NCBI GenBank assembly: GCA_002724925.1
Contig: PBQA01000013.1
Span: 310,001 to 374,000 of the forward strand
Direction: 5' to 3'
Source of the DNA: Oceanospirillaceae bacterium
GTDB taxonomy: Bacteria; Pseudomonadota; Gammaproteobacteria; Pseudomonadales; Oceanobacteraceae
Length of the DNA: 64,000 bases
Made by a program: the position numbers and the translations under genes. This document shows positions 35,402-42,281 of the stretch, one piece after another. The notes below the pieces were generated by a model. The model was not told the origin of the DNA, ran no database searches, and saw nothing but the letters and a program-made list of their open reading frames with translations. Within the stretch, counting starts at the first letter, position 1, and each line of letters begins with the position of its first letter.

Positions 35402-36688
35402 TCAAGCCGTAGCATCGGTTTTGCTAGCTGCATCTTTGTCGTTTTCAGCAGTGGATGACTTACTTTTTGCGCCTTTTTTTGATCGCGCTGAGCCAAGATC
35501 AATGGCACCATTTTTTTTGGTTTCGTCAGGCTTTACCGTGAAATCGCGATCCAGGGTGAAGAAAGATTCACAGCCGTCTTCGGTGACGTGAATGGTGTCT
35601 GAAATACCGCAGGTTTTGTCGCCATCAACCCCCCACATCCATGGAATAAGGTGGAAGGTCATGCCTTCTTTAAGCACGGTTCCATCTCCTTGTTTCAGAC
35701 TGACGATATAGCCTTCATCCCAGCTGGGTGGGAAGGCGATGCCAATGGAATACCCTGAGCGGGTAATCAGACGCGCACCCACGGTATTGTCGGAAATAAT
35801 ATTGCGCACCAGGTTATCAACGTCTGAGACAGTCATTCCGGGTTGCACAATATTGTGCACGGCATCGAGTGCCTTTTTCATGGTCTCCTGCGCCTGATAC
35901 ATCGAGTCCGGCATATTACCGAGCATGACGGTGCGCATCATGGCCGTATGGTAACGGCGGTAGCAGCCGCCGACCTCAAGAAAAACGTGCTCGTCCGGCT
36001 GGATCACCCGACCTTCCCAGGTGGCATGGCCAATCATGGTTCTCGGGCCGGACGTCACGTAAGGCATGACCGAAGGAAATTCACCACCGGCGCGGAACAT
36101 AGCAGCACTGATGGCTGCGCCGACTTCATTTTCGGTGGCGCCGGCATGACAGGCATCAATACCTGCGACCATGCCGGCTTCAGTGGCGATGGCCGCGCGC
36201 TTCATTATGTCGATTTCAACGGCGGACTTGCAGACGCGCCCCTCTTCAACAATGCCGAAGCAGTCCAGTAACTTACCGTCCTTCAGTGAGGTGTGAATCA
36301 CATCCTGATGGTAGGCGGGGAAGAAGTAACTGTTACGTTCGTAGCCAATGCGCTTATTGGCCAGACCAAATTCACGCAGGGCGTCGACTAGCATCTGAAT
36401 GGCATCACCGGTATCCGGGTAGGGGCGGGTGACCTCTACCCAGGTTCGGGCAATAACGTTGGACTCTTCAAGCGCCCGGGTAATCATAAAGGGCTCTTTT
36501 TCAAGTGGTACGACTAAGGCCTGGAAAAAACTGTACCCGGTGGTTTGATAATCCGTCAGGTACATGATGTTTTCAGGATCAGAAATTACCACTGCATCAA
36601 GATGTCGTTCCTGAATCCGCTGGCGTAGTTCTTCGATCCGGCGCACGTACTCTTCGTGCGGAAAAGTCATATCATCACGATCAATCAT
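35402..36688 (-). CDS. doeA: Ectoine hydrolase DoeA (M24 family)
   Basis: 428 residues of creatinase/prolidase fold. N-terminal domain (about 1-170: DAVVISDPENIMYLTDYQTTGYSFFQALVVP), C-terminal pita-bread domain (about 175-400: MPYVTSGPRTMIGHATWEGR, VFLEVGGCYRRYHTAMMRTV, HLIPWMWGVDGDKTCGISDTI). DoeA/EutD opens the ectoine ring to N-acetyl-diaminobutyrate. A Lys/Ser-rich tail of about 30 residues extends beyond the fold. The start overlaps the transaminase stop by 4 nt and has GGAG 8 nt upstream; doeC follows after 12 nt. Confidence 0.88.
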   Translation of the reverse strand: MIDRDDMTFPHEEYVRRIEELRQRIQERHLDAVVISDPENIMYLTDYQTTGYSFFQALVVPLEKEPFMITRALEESNVIARTWVEVTRPYPDTGDAIQMLVDALREFGLANKRIGYERNSYFFPAYHQDVIHTSLKDGKLLDCFGIVEEGRVCKSAVEIDIMKRAAIATEAGMVAGIDACHAGATENEVGAAISAAMFRAGGEFPSVMPYVTSGPRTMIGHATWEGRVIQPDEHVFLEVGGCYRRYHTAMMRTVMLGNMPDSMYQAQETMKKALDAVHNIVQPGMTVSDVDNLVRNIISDNTVGARLITRSGYSIGIAFPPSWDEGYIVSLKQGDGTVLKEGMTFHLIPWMWGVDGDKTCGISDTIHVTEDGCESFFTLDRDFTVKPDETKKNGAIDLGSARSKKGAKSKSSTAENDKDAASKTDATA

Positions 36689-37959
36689 GCGGCTTTCTCC
36701 ATAACGCTGCGGACAGATTCAGTCAGGATTTCCAGACCAGAAATCAGATCAGATTTGGGAATGGTCAGTGGCGGAATAATTTTCAGCACTTTGCCGCCGG
36801 TGCCACAGGCCGCGATAATTAATCCCTTTTTAAAACACTCCTGTACTACGGCCGCACTGCGTTCGCCCGAGCCCATATCAAGACCAAAAATCATGCCTTT
36901 TCCACGTAGCTGCAGGCTTTTATCTGCGTGCAGTAACGGCTGAAGGTACTGATCGACTAACGTAGCTTTTTCTTTTACCTCCTTCATTAAGTCGTCATTG
37001 CGGAAATAATCGAGGGCGACTTTGCCAGCAACAAAAGAGAGGTTCTGCCCACGGAACGTGCCGGTGTGCTCGCCCGGTGACCAGTGTTTATCCAACTCAG
37101 GGTCGACCAGGTTCATTGCCATTGGTGTACCGATACCGCCTACACCTTTTGCCATGCAGACGATATCTGGCATGACACCGAGGTCGTCGAAGCTGAAGTA
37201 ATTGCCGGTACGGCCACAGCCGACCTGAATATCATCAATGATAAGTACGGCGCCCAATTCTTTTGCCAGTAACGCGACGCCTTTCATCCATTCTTTACTG
37301 GCGACGTTGACGCCACCTTCAGCCTGAATGGTTTCCAGTAAAATAGCCGCTGGTTTGGCCATACCGCTTGAGGTATTCAGGTAGCGCGCTCGCAGGTGAT
37401 CAAGTGAGCTGAGACCACATCCTTGATTACAGCCATTGCAGGGGACTTCGCAGCCGAATGCTTCGTGGCGAACGTGATTCAGTGGCACACCGGAAGCGTT
37501 GCGGAAATACTCGTTAGCCGTGGCTGCCAGTGAGCCCAGTGTCATACCGTGGAAGCCCTGACTGAATGCCAAAATTTCTGTCCGGCCGGTCGCACGGCGT
37601 GCAATTTTCATCGCCGCTTCCACCGCATTCGTTCCTGTTGGCCCCATGAACTGAATGCGATGAGGCATATTGCGTGGCTCAAGAATCAGATCTGTGAACG
37701 TCTGCATGAACTCCGCTTTGGCACTGGTCTGCATATCCAGACTGTGAAGAACGCCATCGTTTTTCATGTACTCGATCATGGCATTAATCATGGCTTCATT
37801 ATTGTGGCCAAAATTCAGCACACCTGCGCCGGCAAAAAAGTCGATATATTCTTTACCTGTATCGTCGGTCTGACGTGCGTTTTTTGCGGTCGTAAAAGTA
37901 ACAGGGTATACGCGGCTGTAACCGCGCACATTTGATTCGCGCTGCTCAAAAATAGTCAT
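36685..37959 (-). CDS. doeD: Diaminobutyrate-2-oxoglutarate transaminase (EctB/DoeD type)
   Basis: 424 residues, class III PLP aminotransferase. The N-terminus (FEQRESNVRGYSRVYPVTF) and YIDFFAGAGVLNFGHNN match EctB. PLP site: LIIDDIQVGCGRTG and Lys271 in MAKGVGG, then HTGTFRGQNLSFVAG. An unusual cluster Cys170-x3-Cys174-x2-Cys177-x3-Cys181 interrupts the fold after AAT-N-EYFRNASG. With doeA, doeB2 and doeC in one operon and no ectA or ectC, the catabolic role (diaminobutyrate to aspartate semialdehyde) is favoured over ectoine synthesis. Shine-Dalgarno AGAGG, 9 nt spacing. Confidence 0.83.
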   Translation of the reverse strand: MTIFEQRESNVRGYSRVYPVTFTTAKNARQTDDTGKEYIDFFAGAGVLNFGHNNEAMINAMIEYMKNDGVLHSLDMQTSAKAEFMQTFTDLILEPRNMPHRIQFMGPTGTNAVEAAMKIARRATGRTEILAFSQGFHGMTLGSLAATANEYFRNASGVPLNHVRHEAFGCEVPCNGCNQGCGLSSLDHLRARYLNTSSGMAKPAAILLETIQAEGGVNVASKEWMKGVALLAKELGAVLIIDDIQVGCGRTGNYFSFDDLGVMPDIVCMAKGVGGIGTPMAMNLVDPELDKHWSPGEHTGTFRGQNLSFVAGKVALDYFRNDDLMKEVKEKATLVDQYLQPLLHADKSLQLRGKGMIFGLDMGSGERSAAVVQECFKKGLIIAACGTGGKVLKIIPPLTIPKSDLISGLEILTESVRSVMEKAA

Positions 37960-38007
37960 GAGTCTGATCCTCTCGTTAATAGTATTTTTTACGGAGTGAG
38001 TCAGACC

Positions 38008-39168
38008 TCAGGGTGGAGTGCGCATCCCCGTTAAACGACAGAACCAACGACAGACGTCTTCGATCAATCTGTCGTTGAAGTCGTAATGTGGGCTATGACA
38101 TGGATACGGGTTACGGCGACCGTCGTCGCTGCCGATCAGTGCGAACGCACCAGGAATTTCCCGTAAGTAGTAACTGAAATCTTCTGACGCCATGACCGGC
38201 ATCGGGCGGCCGTGGTCGAGAGCTTTCTCGCCATACAGCTCTGTCCATGTCGCACGCGATGTCTGCGCTTGAGCTGAGTGATTTATCGTTGCCTGATAAC
38301 GTCCGTGATGTGTCACTTCACACTCAACGCCGTAGGCTGCCGCTGTATTGGTCGCGGTTTCGCTGATCGCGTTGTTTACCAGGGCCCGGGTAGCTTCATC
38401 CGGAACCCGGATACTGCCACCTATGGTCGCTGTGTCTGCGAGTACGGTTGGGGCATTTCCGGCGTGAAACTGCGTGATACTGACCACGGCATTCGCTTGT
38501 GGAGGCAATCGCCGACTGACAACCTGCTGCATAGCGACAACGATTGCCGAGCCTGCCAATACGACATCGGTGCAGATTTCTGGCTGACTGGCGTGGCCGC
38601 CTTTGCCTTTAAGAGTAATATCGAACGTTCCGTTGCCGCACATGACGAGCCCGTCTGGGCATGCCATGGTGCCATACGGCAGGGCTGGCCAGTTGTGCCA
38701 GCCGTATATTTCACTGACGCCCTCAAGGGCACCTTCGCGAATCATTTCGCGCGCACCGTGGCCGCCTTCTTCGGCGGGTTGAAAGAGTAAAATAACCTGG
38801 CGGGATAATTCAGATTCGTGCTGTTTCAGCCAGCGAGCGGTGGCAAGCAGGGCGGCAGTGTGCCCATCGTGGCCACAGGCGTGCATACAGCCCGAGTGGG
38901 TAGAGGACCATTCAGCTCCAGAGTCTTCAATAATCGGCAACGCGTCGATGTCGGCTCGCAGCGCAATCGCCGGCGTTGTGCCGTGCTCATTTAATACCGC
39001 AACCGTGCCGGTTTCTGCGCATTTTCTCCAGCGAATCCCCAGTGCTGTCAGCGTCTTGCGAATGGTTTCAGCGGTACCATGCTCCTCCCAGCTTAATTCC
39101 GGGCGCTGATGCAGTTCGCGGCGAATATTCCTCGCGAAGCTTAATGTCTCTTGCCAGTCGTCAGACAT
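38008..39168 (-). CDS. doeB2: M20 family deacetylase, probably N-acetyl-diaminobutyrate deacetylase (DoeB2-like)
   Basis: 386 residues. Peptidase M20 amidohydrolase: LHQRPELSWEEHGTAETI, DIDALPI, MHACGHDGHTAALLATARWL (metal ligands), LLFQPAEEGGHGAREMI (catalytic Glu), GKGGHASQPE in the dimerisation domain and MASEDFSYYLREIPGAF near the C-terminus. As first gene of the operon (48 nt before the transaminase) it fits the deacetylation of N-acetyl-2,4-diaminobutyrate made by DoeA. Sequence alone would also fit a hippurate-type hydrolase. AGGAG lies 5 nt before the ATG. Confidence 0.8.
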   Translation of the reverse strand: MSDDWQETLSFARNIRRELHQRPELSWEEHGTAETIRKTLTALGIRWRKCAETGTVAVLNEHGTTPAIALRADIDALPIIEDSGAEWSSTHSGCMHACGHDGHTAALLATARWLKQHESELSRQVILLFQPAEEGGHGAREMIREGALEGVSEIYGWHNWPALPYGTMACPDGLVMCGNGTFDITLKGKGGHASQPEICTDVVLAGSAIVVAMQQVVSRRLPPQANAVVSITQFHAGNAPTVLADTATIGGSIRVPDEATRALVNNAISETATNTAAAYGVECEVTHHGRYQATINHSAQAQTSRATWTELYGEKALDHGRPMPVMASEDFSYYLREIPGAFALIGSDDGRRNPYPCHSPHYDFNDRLIEDVCRWFCRLTGMRTPP

Positions 39169-39647
39169 AACGTCTCCTGCCTGTCATGAGAGAGCAGTCG
39201 TCTGCTCTGTCAGCGAATTATGGGCTGCTTTTTCTCTGTGCCTTGAATTATTGATTGCAACGTGCAGGCCAGTTTTTGAAGTGTTTAGTGGGCTAAATTT
39301 TTAAATGTGAGAAATATAATTTTAAAAAAACGCTATTTTTCAAACGGTTGAGTAGCAAGAGTTAAAGAAGAAATAAATGGGAGGTAGTGAATGTGTTTAG
39401 GCCCCAAAACAGTTCTTGTGCATGTGTATGTAACCTTGTGGTGCGGGTGCTCGATATCGGGGCATTATTTGAGGTGAGGGGTAACAGGTGTGCGGTGAAT
39501 CCGGAAACACCACTTTTCACGCCAGAATACCTTTGGGCTATGGCTTATCTGGCCAATAGGTTGCAGCCAGCACTTGCGTGCCAGTAGCATTATCCAACTG
39601 TGTAGTATCACAACTTATAAAAATAACGATATATATCTGGGGTTACT
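39169..39647. other. AT-rich non-coding stretch between doe operon and beta-propeller gene
   Basis: 479 nt between divergent genes, with an AT-rich core at about 39285-39380. It must hold the promoters of both units. The only coding hint is a strong GGGAGG at 39379-39384 followed by very short frames. No clear operator or RNA was recognised. Confidence 0.4.
39391..39477 (+). CDS. Candidate 28-residue small protein
   Basis: ATG at 39391 with GGGAGG 6 nt upstream, a better ribosome site than many real genes here. It encodes a short hydrophobic peptide (MCLGPKTVLVHVYVTLW and so on) ending at TGA 475-477. An overlapping +2 frame (GTG 39387 or 39393 to 39587, up to 66 residues) shares the same site, so which is used, if either, is unclear. 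No homologue recognised. Confidence 0.2.
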   Translation: MCLGPKTVLVHVYVTLWCGCSISGHYLR

Positions 39648-40943
39648 ATGAACTTCCGTAAAACAGGTCTGACACTGGCGTTTGCGTCAGCGGCTGCCGT
39701 ATTCTCTGCTCCTGCATCTGCGGGTTGGTTCGATTGGCTTTTTCCTTCGCCTCCAGTGGAAGAGGAAGAAGAGGTTGTTGAGCAGCCGGACTACTCGGAC
39801 GGGCTCCGCCCAGCCATTTTCGTTGGCAACAACTGGGACGGCACCATCGATGTGATTGATGGCGATAACTACGAAATTCTGGGGCGTGTGAATGGTATCC
39901 CCGATTACGAAGAGCGTATGGAAGAAATCAAAGCAGATTTCTGGCGCTACACGGTTTTCCTTGGTATTCGACAGCTGATTGGTGAAGGTAACGACCAATA
40001 CGTCGATGACATGTACAGCACCAACGATGGTGAACTGCTGATTGTCTCCCGCCCTAGCTTTGCTGACGTTGTCGCTCTGGATCTGGATAACGGCGAGATT
40101 GTATGGCGTTTTGAAGTTGACGGGGCACGCTCTGACCACATGGCGCTGTCTCCGGACGGTACTCAGGTGGCGGTATCGGCGTCGACAGGCAGTGTTGTTC
40201 ATCTGCTGAATGTGTACACAGGCGAAGAAGAAGGACGCTTCCCTACCGGTAATTCACCGCATGAGAACCTCTACTCTGATGATGGTAAGTACATTTACCA
40301 CTCCAGTATCGGTTTCGTTTTTATGCCATTTGACGGCAAGGTTCTGCGCGATACAACCCGTGGTGAGCGAAAGTTCATCGTCTATGACACAGAGGCCGAA
40401 GAGATCGTTAAAGACATCGATATCAAGGCGAAACTTGAAGAAGCGGGTTTGGGTGATCTGAGCCCGTCTATCCGTCCGATGGCACACACCAGTGATTACC
40501 GTTTCTTCTACTTCCAGCTGTCATTCCTGCACGGGCTGGTGGAGTTTGACATGGAAACCGAGACCATCACCCGTCTGGCAGAGCTGCCTAACATGGTTCC
40601 ATACCTGCCTAAGGTTTACTACGTGAATGACTCGGCGCATCACGGTTTGGCCATGAGTGCTGATGACTCTGCTCTCTGTGTTGCCGGAACTATGGATGAT
40701 TATGCAGCCATTGTTGATCGCGAAACGTTCGAATACACGATTCTTGAAGGGCTGGGCAAGAAGGCGTACTGGGCAGTATCTGACCGCAGTGGCGAAAACT
40801 GCCTGATCTCGTGGAGTGAGACGGATCAGGTATCTGTCATCAACTACGCGACTCGCGAAGAGATCAAGCGTATTGATGTGGGTAACCACCCGCAGCGTAT
40901 TCGTGAGGGTATGCTGAAGGCAGACTGGATGTCTCTGTACTGA
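39648..40943 (+). CDS. Secreted beta-propeller (YVTN-type) protein
   Basis: 431 residues. Signal peptide about 1-25 (MNFRKTGLTLAFASAAAVFSAPASA), then a Pro/Glu-rich acidic linker (about 33-48). The remainder shows propeller-like blades: AIFVGNNWDGTIDVIDGDNYEIL, MALSPDGTQVAVSASTGSVVHLLNVYTGEE, GLAMSADDSALCVAGTMDDYAAIVDRETFE and VSVINYATREEIKRIDVGNHPQRIREG. There is no catalytic motif. The fold suggests a periplasmic binding or scaffold protein; its target is unknown. A long terminator follows. Confidence 0.8.
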   Translation: MNFRKTGLTLAFASAAAVFSAPASAGWFDWLFPSPPVEEEEEVVEQPDYSDGLRPAIFVGNNWDGTIDVIDGDNYEILGRVNGIPDYEERMEEIKADFWRYTVFLGIRQLIGEGNDQYVDDMYSTNDGELLIVSRPSFADVVALDLDNGEIVWRFEVDGARSDHMALSPDGTQVAVSASTGSVVHLLNVYTGEEEGRFPTGNSPHENLYSDDGKYIYHSSIGFVFMPFDGKVLRDTTRGERKFIVYDTEAEEIVKDIDIKAKLEEAGLGDLSPSIRPMAHTSDYRFFYFQLSFLHGLVEFDMETETITRLAELPNMVPYLPKVYYVNDSAHHGLAMSADDSALCVAGTMDDYAAIVDRETFEYTILEGLGKKAYWAVSDRSGENCLISWSETDQVSVINYATREEIKRIDVGNHPQRIREGMLKADWMSLY

Positions 40944-40980
40944 TTGAGCAAGAGGGGCTCTTGTCTGAGAGCTCCTGCCA

Positions 40981-41026
40981 CAACAAAAAAGCCCCGTCAG
41001 TTGTATCTGACGGGGCTTTTTTGTTG
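40981..41026. terminator. Bidirectional terminator with 20-bp perfect stem
   Basis: CAACAAAAAAGCCCCGTCAG (40981-41000) pairs fully with 41007-41026 around a TTGTAT loop. A and T runs on either side of the GC core serve both the beta-propeller gene and the convergent bfr. Confidence 0.93.
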
Positions 41027-41039
41027 GTGATGGACTGAA

Positions 41040-41519
41040 TCAGTCGTCGTCTTCTTCCAGCTGCGACTGCTGGTAACGTTCGATACCAATTTTATCAATC
41101 AGGCTCAGTTGAGTTTCAAGCCAGTCAACGTGTTCTTCTTCAGATTCCAGAATATCGTTCAACATGTCACGGCTGACGTAGTCTTTGACTTCTTCACAGT
41201 AGGAGATGGCGTCACGCAGGTCGGGAATGGCCTTCATCTCAAGCTTTAGGTCACACTCGATCATCTCTTTGGTGTTCTCGCCAATCATGAGGCGACCCAG
41301 GTCCTGCAGGTTAGGTAAGCCCTCCAGAAACAGAATGCGTTCAATCAGAACATCAGCGTGTTTCATTTCATCAATGGACTCGTGGTACTCATGATCTGCA
41401 ATCTTCTTGAGTCCCCAGTCTTTATACATGCGTGCATGCAGGAAGTACTGATTAATGGCCACCAGTTCATTGGCCAGAATTGTGTTGAGGTGTTCTATAA
41501 CCTTAGCGTCGCCTTTCAT
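41040..41519 (-). CDS. bfr: Bacterioferritin
   Basis: 159 residues from ATG 41519 (AGGGAGA upstream); a longer in-frame extension is discarded. Four-helix ferritin-like fold with the usual ferroxidase ligands: [21 protein letters not shown] (Glu18-type), [20 protein letters not shown] (Glu/His and haem-binding Met region), and the C-terminal [17 protein letters not shown]. It stores iron as a mineral inside a 24-mer. bfd lies upstream on the same strand but behind a terminator. Confidence 0.96.
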   Translation of the reverse strand: MKGDAKVIEHLNTILANELVAINQYFLHARMYKDWGLKKIADHEYHESIDEMKHADVLIERILFLEGLPNLQDLGRLMIGENTKEMIECDLKLEMKAIPDLRDAISYCEEVKDYVSRDMLNDILESEEEHVDWLETQLSLIDKIGIERYQQSQLEEDDD

Positions 41520-41604
41520 TGCCAGCGTCTCCCTGTGGGTGAATATGACTCTATTCTGGGTACTGATTCGGGCCCGAGTCAAACGATTAGGGAGCTTTGG
41601 GGTG

Positions 41605-41644
41605 AAAAAAATAAGGGACTGAAAACGATTTAGCTTTCAGTCCC
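41605..41644 (-). terminator. Minus-strand terminator between bfd and bfr
   Basis: Stem GGGACTGAAA (41615-41624) / TTTCAGTCCC (41635-41644), followed on the minus strand by TTATTTTTTT. It implies that bfd ends here and bfr has its own promoter further down. Confidence 0.8.
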
Positions 41645-41735
41645 ATATTTGGGGGATATTTGGCCATAAATGATAGGTATTTATGGCTTAACGCAGGTCG
41701 AAATCGTAACGAATGGTTTTATCAGGCGCCGCTGC

Positions 41736-41936
41736 TCAAGCCGCAGAGAAGAGGTGGCTCATTTGAGCGGCGGTCTGTTTGGCTTCGTTAAAGATAGCTT
41801 TGGCATCGCGTGCACATTTTCCGCACTGGCTTCCGAGGCCAGTGCATTCTTTTAGCTGACTCATGCGGGTTGCACCTTGCTCGGCAGCAGCAACGATGTC
41901 GCGGTCAGTTACTCCTTTGCAGATACATACGTACAT
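41736..41936 (-). CDS. bfd: Bacterioferritin-associated ferredoxin
   Basis: 66 residues. BFD-type [2Fe-2S] protein with Cys4 and Cys6 (MYVCICKGVTDRDI) and Cys38/Cys41 (GSQCGKCARDAKAIF). Bfd reduces the haems of bacterioferritin to release stored iron. bfr lies 216 nt downstream on the same strand. Confidence 0.95.
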   Translation of the reverse strand: MYVCICKGVTDRDIVAAAEQGATRMSQLKECTGLGSQCGKCARDAKAIFNEAKQTAAQMSHLFSAA

Positions 41937-41972
41937 TTAAGCTCACCTGAGGGTCGTTAAGAAACTGATGCC

Positions 41973-42002
41973 AGTATAAATACGAATTACTATCAAACGC
42001 AA
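41973..42002 (-). promoter_or_regulatory. bfd promoter with a Fur-like site in the spacer
   Basis: Minus strand: -35 TTGCGT (41997-42002), 18-nt spacer, -10 TATACT (41973-41978), 37 nt upstream of the bfd start. TGATAGTAATTCGTA (41981-41995) in the spacer matches the Fur 7-1-7 at 10 of 14 informative positions, all but one mismatch being in one half. Iron repression of bfd is well known in related bacteria; this site is a weak candidate. Confidence 0.4.
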
Positions 42003-42154
42003 GCGTTTTGGGAGTAGAAGTGCGAATGATTTGTAACAAGTTATATTCGAAGGGTTGGTAGGGGCCCTTTAACAGGCGCTGTCAGTTAAGTCAGGTCAGC
42101 GGACGCTTGTTGAGTAAAGATCATTTAAAAAACGAACAAACGTTAAGTAGCGCA

Positions 42155-42168
42155 CATTACGTAATGTA
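42155..42168. promoter_or_regulatory. 14-bp perfect palindrome upstream of the GGDEF-EAL gene
   Basis: ACATTACGTAATGT, 114-127 nt before the start of the diguanylate cyclase gene, in the 345-nt gap after bfd. It could be an operator for a dimeric regulator. The rest of the gap shows no riboswitch or RNA that I recognise. Confidence 0.35.
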
Positions 42169-42281
42169 CAATTGTTTACGATAAACATTGTGGGGATCTT
42201 CAGTCTGGTAAACAGATTCAGATACCCGCGCTCAAGGAAGGCACTTAGATAATAAAAATACGACTTGGTGCGTAACTAAAT

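Noticed and set aside
36685-37959. Reading the transaminase as EctB of an ectoine biosynthesis operon
   Set aside because: ectA and ectC are absent and the flanking genes all belong to degradation, so the catabolic reading is preferred though the sequence itself is EctB-like.
39169-39647. tRNA or other structured RNA in the long AT-rich gaps
   Set aside because: No cloverleaf arms, GTTCRA T-loop or CCA end could be found in this or the other gaps over 300 nt.
42003-42281. Possible c-di-GMP riboswitch upstream of the GGDEF-EAL gene
   Set aside because: I looked for the two-helix GEMM core and tetraloop-receptor and did not see them.
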